A stretch of 64,000 nucleotides of DNA, taken from NCBI GenBank assembly GCA_040830705.1, contig JBFOME010000011.1, forward strand, positions 433,660 through 497,659, given 5' to 3'. Under the pieces are notes generated by a model. It made no database searches. It saw only the letters and a program-made list of their open reading frames with translations, and was not told the DNA's origin. The position numbers were made by a program, and so were the translations under genes. This document shows, one piece after another, positions 43,134 through 52,402 of this stretch; position 1 is the stretch's first letter, and each line of letters starts with the position of its first letter. The stretch is from Ruegeria_C sp040830705. GTDB lineage: Bacteria; Pseudomonadota; Alphaproteobacteria; Rhodobacterales; Rhodobacteraceae.

Positions 43134-43149
43134 TTAACCCGGCGTTAAC
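43134..43149 (+). promoter_or_regulatory. CtrA-type binding site upstream of the glycosyltransferase gene
   Basis: TTAA-CCCGGCG-TTAAC fits the full alphaproteobacterial CtrA consensus TTAA-N7-TTAAC exactly. It lies 45 bases before the glycosyltransferase start at 43194 and 17 bases after carA, in a promoter position. Binding is inferred. Confidence 0.75.
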
Positions 43150-43193
43150 CTTGGTGAGAGAGCCTGTCGCAAGGGGCCTTGCCGGGAAACGCC

Positions 43194-45059
43194 ATGAGCG
43201 ATCTGCATCTGAATTTCCAGCGGAAAAGCTCGGCGGTTCCCACCGCCGCAGCGCATGTTCCGCTGGGGCGTATCCTGGTCAGGAACGGTGCGATCACTCA
43301 GACGCAGCTGCATGCGGCACTTGAACTGCAATTGCGCCTGAACGCACCGATTGGCGAAATCATCGTTGCCGAAGGCTGGGCCAGCGAAGATCAGGTGCAG
43401 GCCGCGCTGGTTGCGCAGCGCGGTCTCGCGGTCGTGAACCTGCACCGGGACGCACCGGAACCGGCGCTCTGGGCATTGCGGCCCCGCGCGTTCTGGCAGC
43501 GCACCGGCTGCGCTCCCTACGAGCGGACCGGGGCGTTTCTGCGGGTGGCGACCGCGCGACCCGACCGTTTTGCCGAGGTTGAGGCAGAATTTGAGGACAC
43601 CGACCTAATCGCGCTGCCGGTTCTGAGCACCGCCACAGAGATCGACGCGGTCTTCTCCGATCACTTCGCCGCTGCCCTGGCGCAGCGAGCGGAAACACGG
43701 GTCGCGCCCGAGTTCAGTTGCCGCGGCTACAGCAGGACCTATGGCCTGTGGGGCGGCGGCGCGCTGGCTGCAGTCGCCGTAATTACGATGTTTGCCCCCG
43801 CGGCGCTGGCCGTTGCCGGTTTCGCTGCCGCCTGCCTGACCCTATTGTTGTTATTCGTTCTGCGTTGTGTCGGGTTTCTGGCCCATATCCTGACCCGGCC
43901 CACCGACAGTAGTGACGACAGCCCAAGGGCCAAACTGCCAAAGGTCTCTGTTATCGTGCCGCTCTACAAGGAGCGTGAGATCGCAAATGCGCTGATCCGG
44001 CGGCTTGGTCGTCTGACCTATCCAAAGGCGCTGCTGGATGTAATCCTTGTGCTCGAAGCCAAGGACGAGGTGACACGGGCGGCGCTGCAAGACCTCGTTC
44101 TGCCCCATTGGATGCGCGTTCTGGAAGTGCCGGAAACCTGTGGTCTGACCACCAAGCCACGCGCACTGAACTATGCGCTGGATTTCTGCGCCGGTGAAAT
44201 CGTCGGCGTTTGGGATGCCGAGGACGCGCCCGAACCCGATCAGATTGAAAAGGTAGTCCGACATTTTGATCGGGCGGGGTCAGATGTCGCCTGCCTGCAG
44301 GGCATTCTGGACTATTACAATCCCCGCACCAACTGGCGTGCACGCTGTTTCGCCATCGAATACAGCAGCTGGTTTCGCGCAGTGATGCCCGGCATCGCGC
44401 GGTTGGGGCTTGTGGTGCCCCTTGGCGGCACAACGCTGTTCATGCGCAAATCGGTTCTGGAACAGCTTGGCGGTTGGGATGCCCATAACGTCACCGAAGA
44501 TGCCGATCTTGGCGTGCGGCTGTGCCGGGCGGGGTATCGCACCGAGTTTATCAACACCGTCACCCATGAAGAAGCAAACCACCGGCTTTGGCCTTGGGTC
44601 AAACAGCGGTCGCGCTGGCTCAAGGGGTTCATGGTCACCTATCTGGTGCATATGCGCAAGCCGCGTCAGCTCTGGCGCGATCTGGGCGCATGGCGATTTT
44701 GGGGGTTGCAGGCCTTTTTCCTTGGCACGCTCGGGCAGTTCCTGCTGGCGCCTGCGCTCTGGCTCTTTTGGCTGGGCCTATTGGGCACGCCAAGCCCTTG
44801 GGCAGGCCTGATCGACGCGCGACTGCTGACTGCCGCAATGGCAATGCTGATTTCGGTTGAAGGGATCAACCTGGCAATCGCGGCGACCGTCCTGTCCCGA
44901 CCGGGCCGACGCTTTCTGTTGCCCTGGATCGTGACGATGCCGTTCTATTATCCCGCAGGCGTTATCGCGGCGTACAAGGCGCTTTATGAACTGGCAGTGA
45001 AACCCTATTTCTGGGACAAGACCCAGCACGGGCAGGCGACGGCAGATGGAACGGTTTGA
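43194..45059 (+). CDS. membrane glycosyltransferase family 2 with N-terminal MshEN (GspE-N) domain
   Basis: A 621-aa protein. Residues 23-46 and 52-75 form two tandem MshEN half-motifs (PLGRILVRNGAITQTQLHAA and PIGEIIVAEGWASEDQVQAA), the c-di-GMP-binding fold of MshE. Two spans (about 178-220) lead to a GT-A domain from about 250 (KVSVIVPLYKERE), with D-x-D-type WDAEDAPEPDQ and the processive-synthase motif QRSRW (KQRSRWLKG). Further spans end the protein. It is probably a polysaccharide synthase of the inner membrane. A CtrA site lies upstream. Start 43194 follows GGGAAACGCC. Confidence 0.87.
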   Translation: MSDLHLNFQRKSSAVPTAAAHVPLGRILVRNGAITQTQLHAALELQLRLNAPIGEIIVAEGWASEDQVQAALVAQRGLAVVNLHRDAPEPALWALRPRAFWQRTGCAPYERTGAFLRVATARPDRFAEVEAEFEDTDLIALPVLSTATEIDAVFSDHFAAALAQRAETRVAPEFSCRGYSRTYGLWGGGALAAVAVITMFAPAALAVAGFAAACLTLLLLFVLRCVGFLAHILTRPTDSSDDSPRAKLPKVSVIVPLYKEREIANALIRRLGRLTYPKALLDVILVLEAKDEVTRAALQDLVLPHWMRVLEVPETCGLTTKPRALNYALDFCAGEIVGVWDAEDAPEPDQIEKVVRHFDRAGSDVACLQGILDYYNPRTNWRARCFAIEYSSWFRAVMPGIARLGLVVPLGGTTLFMRKSVLEQLGGWDAHNVTEDADLGVRLCRAGYRTEFINTVTHEEANHRLWPWVKQRSRWLKGFMVTYLVHMRKPRQLWRDLGAWRFWGLQAFFLGTLGQFLLAPALWLFWLGLLGTPSPWAGLIDARLLTAAMAMLISVEGINLAIAATVLSRPGRRFLLPWIVTMPFYYPAGVIAAYKALYELAVKPYFWDKTQHGQATADGTV

Positions 45060-45097
45060 CGCGCAGACCCCAAGCAGGGGCGCGTCAAAACGAGACG

Positions 45098-45748
45098 CTA
45101 GCTGCGTTCGCGCTCATCCGCATCCTGTTTGAGTCGTGTGACGAATGCCACCGAGATATGGTCCTTGAGCGCCCGGCCCGCCGCCTCTTCGTCACGCGCC
45201 GCGATCGCCTCGACAATGGCCTTGTGCTCGGCCTGCGCGATCTCGCCCCGCCCCTGTGCCGCCAGCGACGTAGTTGCCATCAGTGCCATCGTGCGATGCA
45301 CCAGATCAAGCTGCTGCACCAGATAGCGGTTATGCGAGGCGAGATGGATCTGCTCGTGAAACCGGCGGTTCGCGCGGCTGAGCGCCGCCGGATCATCGAC
45401 CAGCGCATCGTCGGCCTCGACCATTTCGCGCAGCACCTTGATTTCCTCTTCGGTGGCGTGGCGTGCGGCCAGGCTGGCGGCCAGCCCCTCCAACTCGCTG
45501 CGCACCACATAAAGCTCGGCCATCTGGTTGTGGTCCAGCGAGGCAACGATCAGCGAGCGACCGTCGCGTTCCAGCAGCGACTGTGTCTCAAGCCGTTGCA
45601 GCGCCTCGCGGATCGGCGTGCGCGAAACGCCAAAGCGTTCCGCCAGATCGCTTTCCACTAGACGGTCACCGGGTTTGAACACCCCGACATCAATGGCTTC
45701 GAGCACGAGGTGATAGGCGTCGGTCTGACTGGATTGGGTGCGGTTCAT
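45098..45748 (-). CDS. GntR-family regulator, FadR/FCD type
   Basis: A 216-aa regulator. The winged helix (VFKPGDRLVESDLAERFGVS then RTPIREALQRLE) is followed by an FCD all-helical effector domain with the metal-binding pattern including FHEQIHLASHN and AEHKAIVEAIAARD. Start 45748 has AAGGAAAGC upstream. It stands divergent from the HAD gene. Typical effectors are small organic acids; target unknown. Confidence 0.9.
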   Translation of the reverse strand: MNRTQSSQTDAYHLVLEAIDVGVFKPGDRLVESDLAERFGVSRTPIREALQRLETQSLLERDGRSLIVASLDHNQMAELYVVRSELEGLAASLAARHATEEEIKVLREMVEADDALVDDPAALSRANRRFHEQIHLASHNRYLVQQLDLVHRTMALMATTSLAAQGRGEIAQAEHKAIVEAIAARDEEAAGRALKDHISVAFVTRLKQDADERERS

Positions 45749-45847
45749 GCAGGCTGCTTTCCTTGTTCGGACATGTCTAGCGCTCCCCGGCCCCGCCAAT
45801 CAAGCCAAAGCGTTGAAAACCCCCGCCGATTGGCCTAGACCCGCGCC

Positions 45848-46492
45848 ATGGTCCGGCGCAGCTTCTCTCACGTCACGCATTGGGTGTTTGATCTGGACAA
45901 CACCCTTTACCCGCCACACATGAAGCTCTTCGATCAGATCGAAGTGCTGATGACGCAATATGTGATGGACGCGCTGTCTGTCTCTCAGGCCGAGGCCGAC
46001 CGGTTGAGGACTCATTACTGGCACACTTATGGTACCACGCTGGCGGGGCTGATGCGGGAACATGATCTGGACCCGGACCCTTACCTGCACGCCGTCCATC
46101 AGATCGACACAGACCATATGGAACCCGATGCAGAGCTCGCCACCCACATCGCCTCACTGCCGGGGCGGCGCATCGTCTATACCAACGGGTCCGCCCCTTA
46201 TGCCGAGCAGGTGCTGGCTGCCCGTGGTCTGAGCGGATTGTTTGACGCCATCTATGGCGTTGAACATGCAGGCTATCGCCCGAAACCCGAGCGCGCGGCA
46301 TTCGAGGCGGTCTTTACACAGGACGGGGTGACACCCGGCCGGGCCGCCATGTTCGAGGATGACCCGCGCAATCTGACCGCGCCCTACGAGATGGGAATGC
46401 GCACGGTTCACGTGGCCCCCGAGCCGCTGGATGCGGACCATATCCACCATCATACGAACAACTTGACAGCATTTCTGGCCCAACTGGTCTGA
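45848..46492 (+). CDS. pyrimidine 5'-nucleotidase-like HAD phosphatase
   Basis: A 214-aa HAD hydrolase of the SDT1/PHM8-type group. Motif I is FDLDNTLYPP, motif II YTNGS, motif III KPERAAFEAV, and motif IV MFEDDPRNL. The group dephosphorylates UMP, CMP and similar substrates. A link with the pyrimidine genes 12 kb away is not shown by context. Confidence 0.88.
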   Translation: MVRRSFSHVTHWVFDLDNTLYPPHMKLFDQIEVLMTQYVMDALSVSQAEADRLRTHYWHTYGTTLAGLMREHDLDPDPYLHAVHQIDTDHMEPDAELATHIASLPGRRIVYTNGSAPYAEQVLAARGLSGLFDAIYGVEHAGYRPKPERAAFEAVFTQDGVTPGRAAMFEDDPRNLTAPYEMGMRTVHVAPEPLDADHIHHHTNNLTAFLAQLV

Positions 46493-46580
46493 ACCGACAG
46501 GCTGCGACACTCTGCGCAGGGGCGGCGGCGCCGCAAAACACTATGTCAGGCCAGACAAAGCGACATCCGAAAGGTCCCTT

Positions 46581-46829
46581 ATGAGCAATGCCGCCATCCC
46601 TGCCCGGCTGCCCTTCTGGCAGCGCCTGTTTTTTGCGATCCCGGTGCTGGGATGGATGGCCAAAGAGGTCGCCTATGGCGATCCCGACAACATCTGGTAC
46701 GCGATCATCGCAGGCGTCTGCGCTTGGGGCTGTGCGATCCTGCTGTTCGGCCTGCCCGGCCTCTATATTCCGGCGCTTTGCATGGTTCCGGTGATCTGGA
46801 CGGTCCTGATCCTGATCACACGCGGCTGA
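46581..46829 (+). CDS. hypothetical small membrane protein, 82 aa
   Basis: Two to three hydrophobic segments (about 15-28, 40-60 and 62-79) joined by a short polar loop with AYGDPDNIW. AAAGGTC precedes the ATG. No named domain recognised. It lies 74 bases before the ubiH-like gene. Confidence 0.7.
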   Translation: MSNAAIPARLPFWQRLFFAIPVLGWMAKEVAYGDPDNIWYAIIAGVCAWGCAILLFGLPGLYIPALCMVPVIWTVLILITRG

Positions 46830-46902
46830 GCCACGGGACAGGATGTCGCTTGGCCTCTGCCCGCCGCCCGGATTACAGTCCGCGCGAATGGAGACCAGCG
46901 AC

Positions 46903-48099
46903 ATGACACAGACCTGCGACATCCTGATTTCCGGCGGTGGTATCGCCGGGTTGACGGCGGCGGCGGCCTTTGGCGCGGCCGGTTTCGACGTGATCTGTGT
47001 CGATCCAACCCCGCCCGTCACCGAGCGCGACGCGCAAGGCTCTGACCTGCGCACCACCGCCTTTCTGCAACCGGCCCAGGCGCTGCTGGATCAATGCGGA
47101 CTCTGGGCACGGCTTGGCGATCATGCCGCCCCGCTGCAGGTCATGCGGATCGTCGATGCGGGCGGAGAACTGCCGGAACCGCGCATCGTGCGCGATTTCA
47201 ACGCCGCCGACATATCCGAACAACCCTTTGGCTGGAATCTGCCCAACTGGCTACTCCGCCGCGAGATGACCCTGCGATTGGGTGAGTTGCCCAATGTCGA
47301 TTTCCGCCCTGGCACCGGCACCACCACCTTGTTCACCCGCACCAGCGAGGCGCGCGTAGGCCTCAGCGATGGCAGCCGCATCCGCTGCAAGCTGGTGATC
47401 GCGGCAGACGGGCGCAACTCGCCCATGCGCGAAGCTGCCGGAATCGATGTGAAAACCACTCGCTACGGGCAGAAGGCGCTGGCCTTTGCCGTCACCCATC
47501 CGACACCGCATGACAATGTCTCGACCGAGATTCATCGTTCCGGCGGGCCGTTCACAATGGTGCCACTGCCCGATTGGAAAGGCTCACCTTCATCCGCGAT
47601 TGTCTGGATGGAACGGGGACCGGTCGCGCAAGACCTGCTTGCCCTGCCCGATGCCGCCTTTGAGGCGGCGATGACCGAACGGTCCTGCGGGTTGCTCGGG
47701 GATCTGAAACTGGCCTCGCGCCGCACGATCTGGCCGATCATCAGCCAGTCGGCGGCGCATTTGTCGGGCGAACGGATCGCCCTGATGGCCGAGGCCGCCC
47801 ATGTGGTGCCCCCCATCGGCGCGCAGGGGTTGAACATGTCGCTGAACGATCTGCGCGGCCTGTTGGATCTGGCCGAGATACATCGCGATGATCTGGGCAG
47901 TGCCGCCATGCTTGACGCCTATCACAAGGCCCGCATCCGCGATGTGGAGTTACGGGTCACCGGGATCGACCTACTGAACCGCGCCTCGATGGTTGAGGCG
48001 CGGCCCCTGCGCGATGCGCGCGCCTTGGGGCTGGACGCGCTATATGCCCTGCCCGCCGTGCGCCGCACACTGATGCAAATGGGACTGGGCGTGCGCTAG
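46903..48099 (+). CDS. UbiH/UbiF-type FAD-dependent monooxygenase
   Basis: A 398-aa flavoprotein of the UbiH/COQ6 family, which hydroxylates the ubiquinone ring precursor. FAD motifs: ISGGGIAGLTAAAA at the N-terminus, the DG motif VIAADGRNSPMR, and the third motif as LMAEAAHVVPPIGAQGLNMS, where GDAAH is AEAAH. The start at 46903 is chosen because GGAG lies 9 bases upstream; ATGs at 46888 and 46843 are weaker. Its stop shares a CTAG with the convergent aminotransferase. Confidence 0.88.
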   Translation: MTQTCDILISGGGIAGLTAAAAFGAAGFDVICVDPTPPVTERDAQGSDLRTTAFLQPAQALLDQCGLWARLGDHAAPLQVMRIVDAGGELPEPRIVRDFNAADISEQPFGWNLPNWLLRREMTLRLGELPNVDFRPGTGTTTLFTRTSEARVGLSDGSRIRCKLVIAADGRNSPMREAAGIDVKTTRYGQKALAFAVTHPTPHDNVSTEIHRSGGPFTMVPLPDWKGSPSSAIVWMERGPVAQDLLALPDAAFEAAMTERSCGLLGDLKLASRRTIWPIISQSAAHLSGERIALMAEAAHVVPPIGAQGLNMSLNDLRGLLDLAEIHRDDLGSAAMLDAYHKARIRDVELRVTGIDLLNRASMVEARPLRDARALGLDALYALPAVRRTLMQMGLGVR

Positions 48100-49223
48100 A
48101 GTACCTTGTCCAGCACCCGTTTCAGCCGCGCGATGGTCCCATCCACGTCGTAGAGCTTGTCCAGACCGAAGAGGCCCAGCCGGAAGGTGCTGAACCCCTC
48201 GGGCTCGTCACATTGCAGCGGCACGCCCGCTGCGATCTGCATCCCTTCGGCAGCAAACTTCTTACCGCTCTTGATGTCGGGATCGCCGGTATAGCTGACC
48301 ACTACCCCCGGCGCGCCGAACCCGTCAGCGGCAACCGAGGTCACGCCCTTCTCCTTGAGCATCGCGCGCACGCCATTGCCCAGCGCCCATTGCGCCTCGC
48401 CCAGCTTTTCGAACCCATAGTCGCGGGTTTCGACCATCGTATTGCGGAAGGCCTTCAACGCGTCGGTCGGCATGGTGGCGTGATAGGCATGACCGCCATT
48501 TTCGTAAGCCGCCATGATCTCGCGCCATTTCTTCAGATCCACCGCAAAACTGTCCGAGTTGGTTTCCTTCAGGCGTTGCTCGGCGCGTTCCGACAACATC
48601 ACCAGCCCGGCACAGGGCGATGCGCTCCAGCCTTTTTGCGGGGCCGAGATCAGCACATCGACGCCGGTGGCTTTCATGTCGATCCAGATACAACCCGACG
48701 CTATGCAATCCAGCACCATCAGCGCGCCAACCTCATGCGCGGCGGCGGCCAGCGCGGTCACATAGTCATCCGGCAGGATTACCCCGGCCGAGGTCTCCAC
48801 ATGTGGGGCAAAGACCACATCAGGCTTCTGCTCGCGGATCGCGGCGACCACTTCGTCGATGGGCGCAGGTGCAAAAGGCGATGGGCTGGAATTGCCGGTC
48901 TGGCGGGCCTTCATCACCGTGGCGCTCGCTGTCAACCCGCCGCTCTCGATGATCTGGCTCCAGCGATAGGAAAACCATCCATTGCGCACCACAAGAACAT
49001 TCCCACCACGCGCAAACTGCCGCGCGACGGCCTCCATCCCATAGGTGCCGCCACCTGGGATCACGGCCACACCATCAGCGTTATACACCGATTTGAGCAG
49101 GTCCGAGATATCGCGCATCACCTGCTGAAAATCGGCGGACATATGGTTGAGCGAGCGATCCGTGAATACAACGGAGAATTCCTCAAGCCCGTTGGGGTCG
49201 ACGTTATCAAGCAGTGCAGGCAC
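48096..49223 (-). CDS. class V aminotransferase (alanine/serine-glyoxylate type)
   Basis: A 375-aa PLP enzyme. The Schiff-base lysine lies in ISAPQKGWSASP and the cofactor aspartate in LMVLDCIAS; VIPGGGTYGMEAVARQF is the N-terminal phosphate-site part. The group transfers amino groups from alanine or serine to glyoxylate or related oxoacids. It starts with GTG, supported by AAGGA nine bases upstream. Substrate not settled by sequence. Confidence 0.87.
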   Translation of the reverse strand: MPALLDNVDPNGLEEFSVVFTDRSLNHMSADFQQVMRDISDLLKSVYNADGVAVIPGGGTYGMEAVARQFARGGNVLVVRNGWFSYRWSQIIESGGLTASATVMKARQTGNSSPSPFAPAPIDEVVAAIREQKPDVVFAPHVETSAGVILPDDYVTALAAAAHEVGALMVLDCIASGCIWIDMKATGVDVLISAPQKGWSASPCAGLVMLSERAEQRLKETNSDSFAVDLKKWREIMAAYENGGHAYHATMPTDALKAFRNTMVETRDYGFEKLGEAQWALGNGVRAMLKEKGVTSVAADGFGAPGVVVSYTGDPDIKSGKKFAAEGMQIAAGVPLQCDEPEGFSTFRLGLFGLDKLYDVDGTIARLKRVLDKVL

Positions 49224-49487
49224 AGCAACAATCCTTCTGATTTGGTCAGCCCTGTAGTTACCGGCTGATTAACGTTAGGGAAACTGCAAAACGAAAAGAC
49301 CAACAGGCGGTTTCCGAGCCTCTGATACCATCGCCTCGACACAGACAATCTGACAAAAACGTCAAAATCATCCATAAAATGGGGGCTTCCCCAAGGGCAT
49401 GACGCCAATTAGTGTCAATTTCACTTTACACCATAAGATGTTTGCGAACAGACTAGCACACGCAGAGAAAGATAAGGTCGTAGCCAG

Positions 49488-50189
49488 TTGCAGGAACGTA
49501 AAAGAACCAGCTTTCAAGCGGTTCGCCAGTTGGTACAGAGCAGGATTGAAAAGGGTATCTGGCCGCAGGGCACATTGCTTCCCACCGAGTCGGATTTGGC
49601 AGAGGAATTCGGATGCGCCCGCGCAACGGTGAACCGGGCGCTGCGCGAGCTTGCCGATGGCGGTTTTGTCGAACGTCGCCGCAAAAGCGGCACACGGGTC
49701 ACCACCGCGCCGGTCAAACTTGCCAAGTTTGAGATCGCGCTGGTGCGCAAGATGGTCGAAGAGCAGAACGCTGCCTATCGCTATACGCTGGTCAGCCGCT
49801 CCACCGATCCGGCCCCAGCCTGGCTGAGTTCGCGGTTGGGCATCGCATCGGATCAGCGTGTGTTGCACATCTTGTGTATGCATTACGCCGAAAACCGGCC
49901 CTTTCAGTTCGAAGAGCGCTGGGTCAATCTGGATGTTGTGCCGGAAATCGAACAGGCTGATCTGTCTCAGGCGGGGCCGAATGAGTGGCTGCTGGCAAAT
50001 GTGCCCTTCACAGATGCCGAGATGATTCTGTCTTCTGTACCGGCTGATGCGCGGCTGGCCGAATTTCTGGCTACGTCTGCCGGAACCTCGGTCATGCAAA
50101 TCGAGCGCACCACCTGGAGACAGGGCGTTCCGGTCACCTTCGTGCGGATGACCCACCATCCGGGGTTTCAGGTCCGGGCGCGCTACTAA
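49488..50189 (+). CDS. GntR-family regulator with UTRA domain (HutC-like)
   Basis: A 233-aa regulator. The winged helix spans about 8-70 (LLPTESDLAEEFGCARATVN), followed by a UTRA ligand domain (VLHILCMHYAENRPFQFEER, then MQIERTTWRQGVPVTFVRM) close to the histidine-utilisation repressor HutC (the ER-W and VT-R-MTHHPG features). The best start is a TTG at 49488, since the helix-turn-helix needs the first residues. No hut genes are adjacent. Its last 56 bases overlap a convergent AsnC gene. Confidence 0.85.
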   Translation: MQERKRTSFQAVRQLVQSRIEKGIWPQGTLLPTESDLAEEFGCARATVNRALRELADGGFVERRRKSGTRVTTAPVKLAKFEIALVRKMVEEQNAAYRYTLVSRSTDPAPAWLSSRLGIASDQRVLHILCMHYAENRPFQFEERWVNLDVVPEIEQADLSQAGPNEWLLANVPFTDAEMILSSVPADARLAEFLATSAGTSVMQIERTTWRQGVPVTFVRMTHHPGFQVRARY

Positions 50190-50646
50190 CCCCGATCGGT
50201 CCGGGCAACCGTTCTTCGCTGAGCAAGACATTGGCTTCGACATCGCCTGCCCCGGGCAAGGTCATGATCCGGCGGCGCAACACCCTTTCGAAATCGGACA
50301 GATCGCGCGCGACCACCCGCAATCGGTAGTCATAGAGACCCAGAACGTGTTCCACGGTCTGCACCTCGGGGATTGCAGAGACCGCGCGTTCAAAATCCTC
50401 CAGGCTGATCTGCCCCTTGCGTGCCAGTTTGACCCCCAGAAAGACCGTCACGCCAAACCCGAGCGCTTCGGCGTTCAGCCGCAATCGGCGGCCCTTGATC
50501 GCGCCACTGTCCTGCAACCGCTTTATGCGGCGCCAGGCGGCGGGTTGCGATAGACCAAAGCGCCGCCCCAGCGCGCCCGCGCTTTGTGCAGCGTCTTGAG
50601 CCAGCGCGTTCAGCAGCTTGCGGTCAATTTCATCCAACTCGATCAT
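50134..50646 (-). CDS. Lrp/AsnC-family regulator, first of a tandem pair
   Basis: A 170-aa regulator with N-terminal HTH (SAGALGRRFGLSQPAAWRRI) and a C-terminal RAM domain (VEHVLGLYDYRLRVVARDL). The last 25 residues (PGPIGVSSAPGPETPDGGSS...) are a Pro/Gly/Ser-rich tail that lies across the end of the convergent GntR gene and is absent from ordinary Lrp proteins. It overlaps the second AsnC gene by ATGA at 50643-50646. Confidence 0.88.
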   Translation of the reverse strand: MIELDEIDRKLLNALAQDAAQSAGALGRRFGLSQPAAWRRIKRLQDSGAIKGRRLRLNAEALGFGVTVFLGVKLARKGQISLEDFERAVSAIPEVQTVEHVLGLYDYRLRVVARDLSDFERVLRRRIMTLPGAGDVEANVLLSEERLPGPIGVSSAPGPETPDGGSSARR

Positions 50647-51098
50647 ACCGGCAGCGCCTCGTCCCGCTTGACCCGCGCGATATGCATAAGCGCTTCGATA
50701 TCAGCGATATGCGGCAGGGTCAGGATGCGGTCGCGATAGATCTGCTGGTAATGCGACATATCCCGCGCGATGACGGAAAGTCGCACATCGACGCGGCCCA
50801 GGAAGGTTTGGATCTCGATGACTTCGGGCACAAGGCGCGCCTGCGCGGTGAACTCGTCGAAGGCGCGCGCCTGTGTCTTGTCCAGCGTCACACGCAGCGA
50901 CACCTCAACCGCGTATCCCAAAGCCGTCCAATCTATGATCGCCTCTTGACCTTGTATGATCCCGCTTGCTTCCATCTTCTCGATCCGCCGCCAGCAGACG
51001 CCGGACGTGATCCGGCACCGCTCGGCCAATTCCGCGGTTGAGAGGCTGGGATCGGCCTGGAAGTGGCGAAGAATGCGTCTGTCGATGTCATCAAGCAT
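50643..51098 (-). CDS. Lrp/AsnC-family regulator, second of a tandem pair
   Basis: A 151-aa regulator with HTH (STAELAERCRITSGVCWRRI) and RAM domain (VIEIQTFLGRVDVRLSVIAR). It is the promoter-proximal member of the pair and reads away from ilvC, 132 bases from the ilvC start. Control of branched-chain amino acid synthesis is plausible from position and family, and the two regulators might form mixed oligomers. Confidence 0.9.
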   Translation of the reverse strand: MLDDIDRRILRHFQADPSLSTAELAERCRITSGVCWRRIEKMEASGIIQGQEAIIDWTALGYAVEVSLRVTLDKTQARAFDEFTAQARLVPEVIEIQTFLGRVDVRLSVIARDMSHYQQIYRDRILTLPHIADIEALMHIARVKRDEALPV

Positions 51099-51230
51099 AA
51101 AATTGTCATTATCACTTACTTTCGCGAATGGAAATCTCTTTAGATGGCAGAAATAACGGAAATCAGACCTCCAATCCCAAGTCTGTGTGACCTAGAACAG
51201 CGCCAGATAAACTCATGGAGGAACGCCGAG

Positions 51231-52253
51231 ATGCGCGTCTACTACGATCGCGATTGCGACATTAACCTGATCAAGGACAAGAAAGTGGCCATCCTGGGCT
51301 ATGGCAGCCAAGGCCATGCCCACGCGCTGAACCTGCGCGATAGCGGCGCCAAGAACCTTGTTGTTGCCCTGCGCGAAGGCTCCCCCTCGGCCAAGAAGGC
51401 GGAAGCAGAGGGCCTTCAGGTCATGGGCATCGCCGAGGCAGCTGCGTGGTGTGACGTCATCATGTTCACCATGCCCGACGAATTGCAGGCCGAGACCTAC
51501 AAGAAATACGTCCACGACAACATCAAGCCGGGTGCCGCTATCGCGTTCGCCCACGGCCTGAACGTGCATTTTGGCCTGATCGAGCCGAAAGACGGCGTCG
51601 ACGTCATTATGATGGCGCCCAAGGGCCCCGGCCACACCGTGCGCGGTGAATACGTCAAAGGCGGCGGCGTGCCCTGCTTGGTGGCCGTCGACAATGACGC
51701 AACCGGCAAAGCCCTGGAAATCGGTCTGTCCTATTGCTCAGCCATCGGCGGCGGTCGTTCGGGTATCATCGAGACCAACTTCCGCGAGGAATGCGAAACC
51801 GATCTGTTCGGCGAGCAGGCGGTTCTTTGCGGCGGCATCGTCGAACTGATCCGCATGGGCTTTGAGACCCTGGTCGAGGCTGGTTACGCACCAGAAATGG
51901 CCTATTTCGAATGCCTGCACGAAACCAAGCTGATCGTAGACCTGATCTATGAAGGCGGCATCGCCAACATGAACTACTCGATCTCGAACACCGCCGAATA
52001 CGGCGAGTATGTCTCGGGCCCGCGGGTTCTGCCTTATGACGAGACCAAGGCCGCGATGAAAGGCGTTCTGCGCGACATCCAGACCGGTAAGTTCGTGCGT
52101 GACTTCATGCAGGAAAACGCGGTCGGCCAGCCCTTCTTCAAAGGCACGCGCCGTCTGAACGACGAGCACCAGATCGAAGTTGTCGGCAAGAAGCTGCGCG
52201 ACATGATGCCGTGGATTTCCGCAGGCAAGCTGGTGGATCAGGAAAAGAACTGA
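51231..52253 (+). CDS. ilvC: ketol-acid reductoisomerase, class I
   Basis: A 340-aa enzyme converting acetolactate and acetohydroxybutyrate in valine/isoleucine synthesis using NADPH. The Rossmann motif is GYGSQGHAHALNLRDSG; Mg-ligand segments include GIIETNFREECETDLFGEQ and CLHETKLIVDLIYEGG. Length is that of class I KARI. The ATG at 51231 follows GGAGGAACGCCGAG; the frame is open to 51144 without family sequence. Confidence 0.97.
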   Translation: MRVYYDRDCDINLIKDKKVAILGYGSQGHAHALNLRDSGAKNLVVALREGSPSAKKAEAEGLQVMGIAEAAAWCDVIMFTMPDELQAETYKKYVHDNIKPGAAIAFAHGLNVHFGLIEPKDGVDVIMMAPKGPGHTVRGEYVKGGGVPCLVAVDNDATGKALEIGLSYCSAIGGGRSGIIETNFREECETDLFGEQAVLCGGIVELIRMGFETLVEAGYAPEMAYFECLHETKLIVDLIYEGGIANMNYSISNTAEYGEYVSGPRVLPYDETKAAMKGVLRDIQTGKFVRDFMQENAVGQPFFKGTRRLNDEHQIEVVGKKLRDMMPWISAGKLVDQEKN

Positions 52254-52280
52254 TCTCGGCCCATTGTGCTGACTTTCAGA

Positions 52281-52308
52281 CGGGCGGGCCTATTGGTCCG
52301 CCCGTTTT
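52281..52308 (+). terminator. rho-independent terminator after ilvC
   Basis: A 10-bp stem with one G-U pair (CGGGCGGGCC / GGTCCGCCCG), a TATT loop and a trailing TTTT, 27 bases after the ilvC stop. Confidence 0.92.
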
Positions 52309-52402
52309 GCTCGACGCTCATAGTTCGATGCAGAACGAACTATAGGCGATTGACCGCGCTCTCGTACGCGTCCAACATCCGCCAGAACTCGCAGGAGCGC
52401 AG

